Positions 13,285 through 20,844 of a DNA stretch of 22,605 nucleotides are shown one piece after another. How positions within the stretch are numbered: the stretch's first letter is position 1; every line of letters begins with the position of its first letter. The position numbers and the translations under genes were made by a program. Where the stretch lies: positions 1 through 22,605 of the forward strand of contig CAYJPK010000031.1 in the NCBI GenBank assembly GCA_964372035.1, in the 5' to 3' direction. The notes under the pieces were generated by a model. The model was not told where the DNA came from. It searched no databases and saw only the letters and a program-made list of their open reading frames with translations. The stretch comes from CAYJPK01 sp964372035 (GTDB lineage: Bacteria > Desulfobacterota > Desulfovibrionia > Desulfovibrionales > Desulfovibrionaceae).

Positions 13285-15779
13285 TGAATAATTTTTATAA
13301 TCCAAGTGAAATTGAAGTAAAATGGCAAAAATATTGGGAAGATACCAATAGTTTTGAAGCTAAAATTGATTATAGCAAGCCAAAGTATTATGTGCTTGAA
13401 ATGTTTCCATATCCATCAGGCAATATTCATATGGGGCATGTTCGCAATTATTCAATTGGCGATGTTGTTGCTCGTTTTATGCGTATGAAGGGCTTTAATG
13501 TGTTTCACCCAATGGGTTGGGACGCTTTTGGTCTTCCAGCAGAAAATGCTGCTATTAAAAATAATATTCACCCAAGTACTTGGACTTATTCAAATATTGA
13601 CAATATGCGCACTCAGTTAAAACGCCTCGGTTATTCTTATGACTGGCAAAATGAGCTTGCGACTTGTCACCCTGGTTATTATAAATGGGAGCAATTATTT
13701 TTCTTACACTGGCTTGAAAAGGGTCTTGTATATCGTAAACAAGCGGCTCAAAACTGGTGTTCAAGCTGTAATACTGTTTTAGCAAATGAGCAAGTTGAAG
13801 ATGGTCTTTGCTGGCGTTGTGATACAAAGGTTGAGCAAAAGGACTTAACGCAGTGGTTCTTAAAAATTACTGATTATGCAGATGAGTTATTAGCTGATTT
13901 AGATAAATTAGAAGAAGGCTGGCCAGAGCGTGTTATTGCTATGCAGCGTAACTGGATTGGCAAGTCAATTGGTGCTGAAATTGTCTTTAAATTAAAAGAT
14001 GGCACTAGTGTTCCAGTCTTTACAACTCGCCCAGATACAGTTTATGGCGTAAGCTTTATGACAATTGCACCAGAGCATAAATTAGTTGATGAGCTTATTA
14101 AAGGGCAAGAAAACGAAGCTCAAATTCGTGCCTTTGTTGAGCGTATTCGTAATATGGATCGCATTGATAGACAGTCAGAAACCCTTGAAAAAGAAGGTAT
14201 ATTCACAGGTGCTTATTGTATTCACCCATTAACAGGTAAGGAAATTCCAATTTGGCTTGGCAATTTCGTTTTAGCTGAATATGGTACTGGTGCTGTTATG
14301 GGCGTTCCTGCGCATGACCAACGTGACTATGAATTTGCAAAGAAATATAATTTAGACATTAAATATGTTATAGAGCCGCAAAATGGCTTTGAGGGTGAGC
14401 TCACAGAGGCTTACACTGCTAGCGGTAAAATGATTAATTCTGATAAATTTAATGGCTTAGATAATGAAAGTGGCAAGACTGAAATTATTCAGGAATTAGA
14501 AGATAAAGAGTTAGGCAAAAAGACAGTGAACTTCCGATTACGTGATTGGAATATTTCACGTCAAAGATATTGGGGTTCACCAATTCCTGTTGTGTACTGC
14601 GATGATTGCGGCATGGTTCCTGTTAATAAGCAAGATTTACCAGTTGTACTTCCAACTAATATCCAAACTCATGAAGACGGTCGTTCACCACTTCCTGATA
14701 CAGCTGAATTTGTTAACACAACTTGCCCAAAATGTGGTAAAGCTGCAAAGCGTGAAACAGATACAATGGATACTTTTGTTGAATCATCATGGTACTTTGC
14801 ACGTTATACTTGCGCACGCTATGAAGACGGTCCATTTGATCCTGAAGCAATTAAATATTTCATGCCGATTGATCAATATATTGGCGGTGTTGAGCATGCA
14901 ATCTTACACTTATTATACGCTCGTTTCTTTACAAAAACTTTACGTGATATGGGCTATTTAACACCTGATTTATCAGAGCCGTTTACAAACTTGCTTACTC
15001 AAGGCATGGTCTTAAAAGATGGTGCTAAGATGTCAAAATCAAAGGGTAATGTCGTTGATCCAACTGATATGATTGCTAAATTTGGTGCTGATACAGTTCG
15101 TCTTTTCTGCTTATTTGCAGCACCGCCTGAGCGTGATTTTGATTGGAGTGAAACCGGTATTGAGGGTGCTTACCGCTTTATTAACCGTATTTGGCGTTTG
15201 TTTGATGAACTTAAGCCAAGCCTTTTAGCTGTTACAGCTTGCTCTTCAAATGCAAATGATGCGAAAGTTTCTAGCGTAGCTCGTGAACTTCGTTTAAAAG
15301 AGCATGCAACAGTTAAAAAAGTAAGTGAAGATATTGGTAATCGTTTCCAATTTAACACAGCAATTGCTGCTGTTATGGAATTTGTAAATGCAATTTACTT
15401 AGCAAAAGATGAGCTTGTTAAAAGCGAAGAAGGCAAAAAAATTCTTTCATCATCAATTGCAACTGTATTAGCCTTGCTTTGCCCTATTACTCCGCATTTA
15501 TGTGAAGAATTATGGAAAGAGCTTGGTAATGATAGCGATTTAAGCGCATCAGCTTTCCCTAGCTATAGTGAGGAGGCTTTACAACGTGATGTTTTAACAA
15601 TCGTTATTCAAATTAATGGTAAATTACGTGATAAAATTGAAGTTAAGGCTGATATAAGCAAGGCAGAGCTTGAAAAAGAAGCTCTTGCAATGCCATCTAT
15701 TCAAAAACATTTAGAGGGTTTAACTGTTCGCAAAGTAATAATTGTGGAGGGTAAATTAGTTAATGTGGTCGCAAATTAA
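13284..15779 (+). CDS. leuS: Leucyl-tRNA synthetase LeuS
   Basis: LeuS charges tRNA-Leu with leucine. The 831-residue class I synthetase has the HIGH motif as HMGH (49-52), preceded by 'PYPSG', and KMSKS at 582-586. The CP1 editing domain shows 'TTRPDTVYG' and 'GVPAHDQRDYEFA' with the editing aspartate at D345. Two cysteine quartets suit zinc sites: C159/C162/C176/C179 and C439/C442/C481/C484. The C-terminal anticodon-binding and tail regions are complete. AAGGA lies 6 nt before the ATG, whose first base is the last base of the rlmN stop. The lptE gene begins inside its last codons. Confidence 0.97.
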   Translation: MNNFYNPSEIEVKWQKYWEDTNSFEAKIDYSKPKYYVLEMFPYPSGNIHMGHVRNYSIGDVVARFMRMKGFNVFHPMGWDAFGLPAENAAIKNNIHPSTWTYSNIDNMRTQLKRLGYSYDWQNELATCHPGYYKWEQLFFLHWLEKGLVYRKQAAQNWCSSCNTVLANEQVEDGLCWRCDTKVEQKDLTQWFLKITDYADELLADLDKLEEGWPERVIAMQRNWIGKSIGAEIVFKLKDGTSVPVFTTRPDTVYGVSFMTIAPEHKLVDELIKGQENEAQIRAFVERIRNMDRIDRQSETLEKEGIFTGAYCIHPLTGKEIPIWLGNFVLAEYGTGAVMGVPAHDQRDYEFAKKYNLDIKYVIEPQNGFEGELTEAYTASGKMINSDKFNGLDNESGKTEIIQELEDKELGKKTVNFRLRDWNISRQRYWGSPIPVVYCDDCGMVPVNKQDLPVVLPTNIQTHEDGRSPLPDTAEFVNTTCPKCGKAAKRETDTMDTFVESSWYFARYTCARYEDGPFDPEAIKYFMPIDQYIGGVEHAILHLLYARFFTKTLRDMGYLTPDLSEPFTNLLTQGMVLKDGAKMSKSKGNVVDPTDMIAKFGADTVRLFCLFAAPPERDFDWSETGIEGAYRFINRIWRLFDELKPSLLAVTACSSNANDAKVSSVARELRLKEHATVKKVSEDIGNRFQFNTAIAAVMEFVNAIYLAKDELVKSEEGKKILSSSIATVLALLCPITPHLCEELWKELGNDSDLSASAFPSYSEEALQRDVLTIVIQINGKLRDKIEVKADISKAELEKEALAMPSIQKHLEGLTVRKVIIVEGKLVNVVAN

Positions 15780-16272
15780 AAAATTAAGCGTCATCACTTT
15801 GTGCTTTTTGATCTGCGCCTGTGCTTACACATGGCGTGGTCAAGAAGGCGCAAGAAGTGAAGATAGTGTCCTTGGTACAGGTAATAAAACCGTTAAAATT
15901 AAGGGTGTTGAGCAAACAACTCTTTATCCATGGGTGCCTTATTTAGTACGCTCTCAACTGCGTGATGAGATAAATACTCGTGGGCTTGCTCGTTGGGTTG
16001 ATGATGGGCTTGCAGATTTTGAGCTTCAAGTTAATATAACTAACTTTAATGTTTCAGCCTATGGTCATTCTAGTTCACAAAATGTTGTTTCAACAGCAGA
16101 AGTGATACTTGATTTAATTGTCTATAGCGGTTCAACCAATAGTATTATTTGGAAATCTGGCGGTATATATTATGAAGATACCTTCCAAAATTCAAACCAA
16201 GAAGAAGTTGTAAGAACAATTATTGATGCTGCTATTGACCGTGCAGTTGATAGATTACAACAAAAATTCTAA
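15763..16272 (+). CDS. lptE: LPS-assembly lipoprotein LptE
   Basis: This 169-residue lipoprotein has a short signal peptide with the lipobox cysteine at C20 (ICAC), followed by 'AYTWRG', like the C-G-Y-x-F-R-G start of mature LptE. The body alternates strands and ends in an amphipathic helix ('IDAAIDRAVDRLQQKF'), as in LptE. LptE plugs the LptD barrel and helps insert lipopolysaccharide into the outer membrane, so the cell should make LPS. The start overlaps leuS by 17 nt in another frame. GGAGG lies 12 nt upstream and an in-frame TAG blocks any longer version. The conserved leuS-lptE-holA order supports the call beyond the modest sequence signal. Confidence 0.85.
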   Translation: MWSQIKKLSVITLCFLICACAYTWRGQEGARSEDSVLGTGNKTVKIKGVEQTTLYPWVPYLVRSQLRDEINTRGLARWVDDGLADFELQVNITNFNVSAYGHSSSQNVVSTAEVILDLIVYSGSTNSIIWKSGGIYYEDTFQNSNQEEVVRTIIDAAIDRAVDRLQQKF

Positions 16273-16280
16273 GGTATTTC

Positions 16281-17231
16281 ATGCAAAAGCCAGGCTTTTT
16301 ATTTTGTGTTTGCCCTGATAGTAAAATCTTAAAAGACGAGATTGAAAAAAGGGCAAACGCATATTTTAGTTCATATCAGAAATTAGTATTTTATGGTGAT
16401 GAAGAATTGCCAGATGCTTTTTGGTCTGAGCTTTTGTTGCAAAATTTGTTTGCAAGCCAAAAAATCATAATTTTGCGAAGAGCTAATGAAATTTCTGCTG
16501 ATACCTTGCGTCGTTTAAGTTCGGCACTGGCAAAGCAAAATAGTGCTGTGCTCTTGTTTATTTGCCTTGAAGTTAATTTTGATAAAAATCAGCCTAAAAT
16601 ACCTGCACATCTAAAAAAAATGCCTTTCTTTATACATGCTCAAACAAAGGGTTGGATATGGGAAGATGGCGGAATAACAGCTAATAATATTAGAAAATAT
16701 TTAGCTAACAAATCATCTGAATATGGTTTAAAGTTTAGTAGTGATGCAATGATGCTTATGCTTGAGCTTATGCCACATGATGCTCAAGTTATAGATAGTG
16801 AGCTGGCAAAGCTCGCACTTTATGTGCAAGGTGAAGTTCAAACTAGTGATTTATCTGGAATAACTAGCTCTCAAGAATTTGATATTTTCGCTTTTATTAA
16901 TGATTTACAGCATGGTAGAACAAAAAATATCTGGAATAAAATTTTTAAAAGTGATAATTCTGCTGAAGATATAATTTTTCCATTGCTCGCTCTCATGCAA
17001 CGTGAAGTGCGAATACTTTGGCAATTAAAATCTGGTGAAAAACCATCTGTTTTTGTTTATAATCCTGAAGAAAAAAGAAAGTTAGCTCTTAAGCTTGGCT
17101 ATACTGGTCTTAGTAATATGCTTGATGCTTGCTATAAGGCAGAGTGCAATATAAAATATGGTCTGTTTAGTGTGGCACAAAGCTTAGATATCCTGATAAG
17201 TGATTTTAGTAAAATATTTGTAAAGTTCTAG
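16281..17231 (+). CDS. holA: DNA polymerase III delta subunit HolA
   Basis: The delta subunit of the clamp loader opens the beta sliding clamp for loading on DNA. The 316-residue protein follows the family pattern: an N-terminal segment leading to 'LVFYGDEELPDAFWSELL...FASQKIIILRRANEI' (about 34-71), a central 'TANNIRKYL...GLKFSSDAMMLML' region, 'QVIDSELAKLALY', then the C-terminal helical domain with 'LLALMQREVRILWQLKSG' and a final 'AECNIKYGL' helix. Delta proteins lack a working ATPase site, and no Walker A is seen here. The gene starts 8 nt after lptE, with AAGG overlapping the lptE stop. It ends the operon. I find no convincing terminator right after it. Confidence 0.88.
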   Translation: MQKPGFLFCVCPDSKILKDEIEKRANAYFSSYQKLVFYGDEELPDAFWSELLLQNLFASQKIIILRRANEISADTLRRLSSALAKQNSAVLLFICLEVNFDKNQPKIPAHLKKMPFFIHAQTKGWIWEDGGITANNIRKYLANKSSEYGLKFSSDAMMLMLELMPHDAQVIDSELAKLALYVQGEVQTSDLSGITSSQEFDIFAFINDLQHGRTKNIWNKIFKSDNSAEDIIFPLLALMQREVRILWQLKSGEKPSVFVYNPEEKRKLALKLGYTGLSNMLDACYKAECNIKYGLFSVAQSLDILISDFSKIFVKF

Positions 17232-17386
17232 CTTTTATCTTTCTATAAGTGCAAGCCAGCTTAAAAAACTAAAAGACATCGTGTAAGATAAATAAAATTT
17301 GACATTTTTTTCACAAAACAAGTAAAAACCTATTATATTGGCTGTTTAAGTGCTAAAAATAAAATGTGATTTTGTGCAATCATTTC

Positions 17387-17415
17387 TTGTGTTTTTTTTA
17401 ATTATAAACTATAAT
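17387..17415 (+). promoter_or_regulatory. Likely promoter for radC-lon
   Basis: A perfect -10 TATAAT (17410-17415) lies 17 nt downstream of a weak -35, TTGTGT (17387-17392). The transcript would begin near 17422 and carry an approximately 205-nt leader before radC, unusually long for this window. Lon is often heat-shock regulated, but I do not see a convincing sigma-32 box. Confidence 0.45.
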
Positions 17416-17428
17416 CGAGTATAAACAG

Positions 17429-17455
17429 GAAAAGCTAGTCACTTCTTAGCTTTTC
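17429..17455 (+). other. Stem-loop at the start of the predicted radC leader
   Basis: GAAAAGCTA (17429-17437) pairs perfectly with TAGCTTTTC (17447-17455) around a 9-nt loop. It lies only a few bases past the predicted transcript start. It could be a 5' stabilising hairpin, a weak terminator for holA (four T residues lie in the stem end), or chance. The role is undetermined. Confidence 0.4.
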
Positions 17456-17514
17456 AATATAAACTCTTAAAAATAGTACACATCTATGACTAATGAAAAT
17501 ATTCTGTTTAAGTA

Positions 17515-17637
17515 ATGAGGATAATTGTGTTTTTATCGGTGTTTTTTTCAATTTCGGTAGTGGCATTAGCTTATTATAAGAATAAATTTTCATTTTACCC
17601 CTTGCACTCTTTGCAGGACTGCTTATATGTCAAATGA
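17515..17637 (+). CDS. Possible 40-residue leader peptide overlapping the radC start
   Basis: An ATG-started frame of 40 codons ends with TGA at 17635-17637, 11 bases inside radC. The product would begin with a hydrophobic, signal-like helix ('MRIIVFLSVFFSISVVALAY') followed by a basic and aromatic tail with one Cys. It has no good Shine-Dalgarno (only AAG nearby). Stop/start overlap with radC is the arrangement expected for translational coupling, but short open frames arise easily by chance in AT-rich DNA. I recognise no family, so this is a candidate only. Confidence 0.25.
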   Translation: MRIIVFLSVFFSISVVALAYYKNKFSFYPLHSLQDCLYVK

Positions 17638-18307
17638 CAAGCCGCATTACCATGGTCACCGGGAGCGTTTACGCAAACGTTTTTTAAGTGATTCAACAGC
17701 TTTAAGTGATTATGAAATTTTAGAACTTCTGCTAGGAAAAACAATTCTTAGGGCAGATACTAAAGATTTAGCTAAGACGTTATTAAAAGAATTTGGCTCG
17801 TTGCGTGGTATATTTACTGCTTATCCAGAAGAGCTTTTGAAAATCAAAGGTCTTGGACAAAGCACACTGTCTTTCTTTAATTTACTACGTGAGTTCATGA
17901 TTAGATATGAAGAATCAGCAATGCGTGAGCGTGACTTTTTATGTACGCCACAAGCCGTTGCAAAAATTGCCAAAGTCAGATTGGGAGCACTACATTCAGA
18001 AGAAGTTTGGGCTGCCTATCTTAATAACTCGAATAGGCTAATATCTTGGGAAAGATTACAAATTGGCACAGTCAGTGCCGTTAAGGTCTATGTTCGTGAG
18101 GTATTAGAAAAAGCCTTACGTTACAAAGCAACAGGTTTTATAATTGTACATAATCACCCTGGAGGAAGTTTATTTTTTTCTGGGGCGGACTTGGAATTTA
18201 CTCAACATTTGCAGCGTGCAGCTAAGGATCTTGATATTAGATTAGTCGATCATTTAGTCATTACAGAACAAGGTTGTTATAGCTATGTTGAAGATACTCT
18301 GTTATAA
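17627..18307 (+). CDS. radC: RadC-family JAMM/MPN domain protein
   Basis: This 226-residue protein has an N-terminal helix-hairpin-helix region ('LKIKGLGQSTL', 71-81) and a C-terminal RadC JAMM domain. The metal motif reads H175-N-H177-P ... S185-x-x-D188, with E125 or E126 as the partner glutamate. The usual HNHPSG reads HNHPGG, a mild change. Despite its name, RadC is no longer thought to be a dedicated repair enzyme, and its chemistry is unsettled. The start is preceded by AGGA at 8 nt. It is followed by lon after 14 nt, so the two are probably one unit. The protein length is typical of the family. Confidence 0.92.
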   Translation: MSNDKPHYHGHRERLRKRFLSDSTALSDYEILELLLGKTILRADTKDLAKTLLKEFGSLRGIFTAYPEELLKIKGLGQSTLSFFNLLREFMIRYEESAMRERDFLCTPQAVAKIAKVRLGALHSEEVWAAYLNNSNRLISWERLQIGTVSAVKVYVREVLEKALRYKATGFIIVHNHPGGSLFFSGADLEFTQHLQRAAKDLDIRLVDHLVITEQGCYSYVEDTLL

Positions 18308-18321
18308 ACTGTGAGGTCATC

Positions 18322-20754
18322 ATGTCTGATTTTAATAAAGATAATGAAGAAAAACCAGCTCGTAAACCACGTGCAAGAAAGCCAAAAGCTGATTTAAAAA
18401 AGCTTGAGCCGCAAACTGTTTACGTAGATGGAGAGGATATAGTATTGCCAGTTGAAATGCCTGTAATGCCTATTAAAGACGTTGCGGTATTTAATAATAT
18501 GATTATGCCTTTATATATAGTTCGTGAACGCTCTGTTTCAATTATTGAAGCTTCAAGCACTACGAACGGATATATGATGCTTTGTGCGCAAAGAGATAGT
18601 GAACTAGAAGAACCAGATCTTGAAGATTTATATGAAGTTGGTTCTATCGTTCAAGTACTTCGCTTGCTTAAAATGCCAGATGGTAAGGTGAAGGCTCTTG
18701 TGCAAGGTATTGCTCGTGCTAAAGTAAGGACTTCTAAACTTACTGAGTTTGGCATTATGGCAGAAGTTGATGTTTTGCACGATGAAATTATTGATATTTC
18801 AGCTAATGAGTGCGAAGCCTTACTTCGTACTGCACGAGAAGAGTGCGAAAAGATTTTATCTCTTCGTGGAATGCCGATTGCTGAAATCATGACCATTATT
18901 GCTAGCGTTGATGAACCGGGTAAATTAGCTGATTTAATTGCAGCAAATTTACGCCTTAAAATCACGCAATCTCAAGAACTTTTAGAATGTCTTGACCCTG
19001 TGAAACGCTTACTTTTAGTTGTGCGCCACTTGGCAAAAGAAACTGAAGTTGCTTCAATGCAGGTGAAAATTCAACATACAGCTCGTGAAGGAATGGATAA
19101 GGCACAACGTGAATATTTCTTACGTGAGCAATTAAAAGCCATTCGCAAAGAACTTGGTGATACAAGTGAAGCTGATGATGAAATTGAAGAAATTAGGCAA
19201 GCTCTTGAAAAAGCAGGACTTCCGCCAGAAGCTAAGAAGGAAGCTGACAAGCAATTAAAACGCTTGCAAAGCATGCATTCTGATAGTGCTGAGGCTTCAG
19301 TTGTGCGCACTTATCTTGATTGGATGGCAGAGCTTCCTTGGAAAAAGGCAACTCGTGAGCGTTATGATATTCCAAATGCAAAGAAAATTCTTGATGAAGA
19401 TCATTGTGGTCTTGAAAAAATCAAGGACAGAATATTGGAATACCTTAGTGTGCGTAAGTTAAATCCTGATACAAAGGGTTCAATTATTTGTTTTTCAGGA
19501 CCTCCGGGAGTTGGTAAAACTTCACTTGGTCGTTCAGTTGCTCGTGCGCTTGGTCGTAAATTTCAACGCATTTCGCTTGGTGGTATGCGTGATGAGGCTG
19601 AAATTCGTGGGCACAGAAGAACATATATTGGCTCAATGCCAGGGCGTATTATCCAAGCGATTAAACAGGCTGAAACACGTAACCCTGTTATTGTGCTCGA
19701 TGAAATTGATAAATTAGGTTCTGACTTTAGAGGTGATCCGTCATCTTCACTCTTAGAAGTGCTAGATCCAGAACAAAACAAAAACTTCAGCGATCACTAT
19801 TTAAATGTTTCATTTGACTTGTCAAAAGTACTATTTATTTGTACTGCTAACCATTTAGAAAATATTCCTGGTCCTCTTCGTGATAGACTTGAAATTATTG
19901 GCCTACATGGTTATACTTTGCAAGAAAAATTAGACATCGCTAAAAATCACCTTGTAGAGCGTCAGCTTAAAGAAAATGGTCTTAAGGATAAGGATATTAG
20001 CTTTACAGATTCTGCGCTTGAGCTTGTAATTAAAGAATATACTAGAGAATCAGGTGTTAGAAATCTTGAGCGTGAAATTGGTGCAATTTGCCGTAAATGC
20101 GCTAGACAAAAGGCTGAAGGCAAAAAGGATGCATTTAAGATTACTGATGCTCAAGTAAGAAAATTATTAGGCGCTGCTCGCTTCTTAAGAGAAGAAACTG
20201 AAAAAACTTTAAACCCTGGTGTTGCTATTGGTCTTGCTTGGACATCTACCGGCGGTGAAGTTTTACATGTTGAAGCAAGCATTATGAAAGGTAAGGGCAA
20301 CCTTAACTTAACAGGGCAACTTGGCGATGTTATGAAAGAAAGTGCTCAAGCGGCTCTTAGCTTTGCAAGAACAAATGCTGAAAAAATTGGACTTGATATT
20401 GATTTTCTTGAGAAAAAAGATATTCATATTCACGTTCCTGCTGGTGCTACTCCAAAGGACGGGCCATCAGCTGGCGTAACTATGGTGACAGCACTTGTTT
20501 CAGCAATTAGTAATAAATCTGTTAGAGCAGATACTTGCATGACTGGTGAAATCAGCTTGCGTGGACGAGTTCTACCAGTTGGCGGAATTAAAGAAAAGAT
20601 TTTGGCTGGCGTTGCGCACGGCTTAAAGCATGCTTTAATTCCAAAGCAAAATTCTAAGGATTTAGAAGATGTGCCAGCTGATTTACTGAAAAAAATCAAA
20701 GTCCATCTTGTGGAAAATTTAGACGAAGTACTTGATTTCGTCATAGAAAAATAA
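18322..20754 (+). CDS. lon: ATP-dependent protease Lon
   Basis: Lon is a hexameric cytoplasmic AAA+ serine protease that degrades misfolded and regulatory proteins. The 810-residue protein has the N-terminal substrate domain (from about 46, 'MPVMPIKDVAVF'), a central coiled coil (about 255-330), Walker A GPPGVGKT (393-400), Walker B 'VIVLDEIDK' and the protease domain with catalytic dyad S716 ('DGPSAGVTM') and K759. A basic, Pro/Lys/Arg-rich extension of about 34 residues precedes the point where E. coli Lon begins its conserved domain. GAGGT lies just before the ATG with tight spacing. It follows radC closely, and a 13-bp stem terminator ends the unit. Confidence 0.97.
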   Translation: MSDFNKDNEEKPARKPRARKPKADLKKLEPQTVYVDGEDIVLPVEMPVMPIKDVAVFNNMIMPLYIVRERSVSIIEASSTTNGYMMLCAQRDSELEEPDLEDLYEVGSIVQVLRLLKMPDGKVKALVQGIARAKVRTSKLTEFGIMAEVDVLHDEIIDISANECEALLRTAREECEKILSLRGMPIAEIMTIIASVDEPGKLADLIAANLRLKITQSQELLECLDPVKRLLLVVRHLAKETEVASMQVKIQHTAREGMDKAQREYFLREQLKAIRKELGDTSEADDEIEEIRQALEKAGLPPEAKKEADKQLKRLQSMHSDSAEASVVRTYLDWMAELPWKKATRERYDIPNAKKILDEDHCGLEKIKDRILEYLSVRKLNPDTKGSIICFSGPPGVGKTSLGRSVARALGRKFQRISLGGMRDEAEIRGHRRTYIGSMPGRIIQAIKQAETRNPVIVLDEIDKLGSDFRGDPSSSLLEVLDPEQNKNFSDHYLNVSFDLSKVLFICTANHLENIPGPLRDRLEIIGLHGYTLQEKLDIAKNHLVERQLKENGLKDKDISFTDSALELVIKEYTRESGVRNLEREIGAICRKCARQKAEGKKDAFKITDAQVRKLLGAARFLREETEKTLNPGVAIGLAWTSTGGEVLHVEASIMKGKGNLNLTGQLGDVMKESAQAALSFARTNAEKIGLDIDFLEKKDIHIHVPAGATPKDGPSAGVTMVTALVSAISNKSVRADTCMTGEISLRGRVLPVGGIKEKILAGVAHGLKHALIPKQNSKDLEDVPADLLKKIKVHLVENLDEVLDFVIEK

Positions 20755-20763
20755 AAAAACTTG

Positions 20764-20805
20764 TATATTGCCAGTAGCCCTTGTACTGGCAATATATTAT
20801 TTTTA
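20764..20805 (+). terminator. Strong intrinsic terminator after lon
   Basis: TATATTGCCAGTA (20764-20776) and TACTGGCAATATA (20784-20796) form a perfect 13-bp stem with a 7-nt loop, followed by a T-rich tract. It begins 10 nt past the lon stop codon. Confidence 0.9.
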
Positions 20806-20809
20806 TATT
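20781..20809 (+). promoter_or_regulatory. Candidate ettA promoter overlapping the lon terminator
   Basis: A -35 TTGTAC (20781-20786) inside the terminator, a 17-nt spacer and a -10 TATATT (20804-20809) would start transcription near 20816, about 29 nt before the ettA ATG. Only 48 bp separate the hairpin and the start codon, so an ettA promoter almost has to overlap the hairpin unless ettA relies on readthrough. Confidence 0.4.
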
Positions 20810-20844
20810 TAACATTTTAACATTTAAATTATTTGAGGATTTTT

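Larger units (their letters stand above)
17232..17626 (+). other. 395-bp gap between holA and radC
   Basis: This AT-rich stretch has no clear holA terminator. It contains a promoter candidate (17387-17415), a 9-bp stem-loop (17429-17455) and a possible short leader ORF (17515-17637), each listed separately. An isolated TTGACA (17299-17304) has no -10 at a proper distance. I see no tRNA or riboswitch fold. Confidence 0.6.

Noticed and set aside
17299..17339. TTGACA with TATTAT/TATATT upstream of radC
   Set aside because: The spacing is 26 nt or more, too long for a sigma-70 promoter.
17364..17384. CRP/FNR-like TGTGA...ATCA site before radC
   Set aside because: The dyad is only 5 bp per arm with spacing that fits neither CRP nor FNR consensus.
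20833..20844. TTG start four codons upstream of ettA
   Set aside because: It overlaps the GAGGA ribosome-binding site, which properly serves the ATG at 20845.
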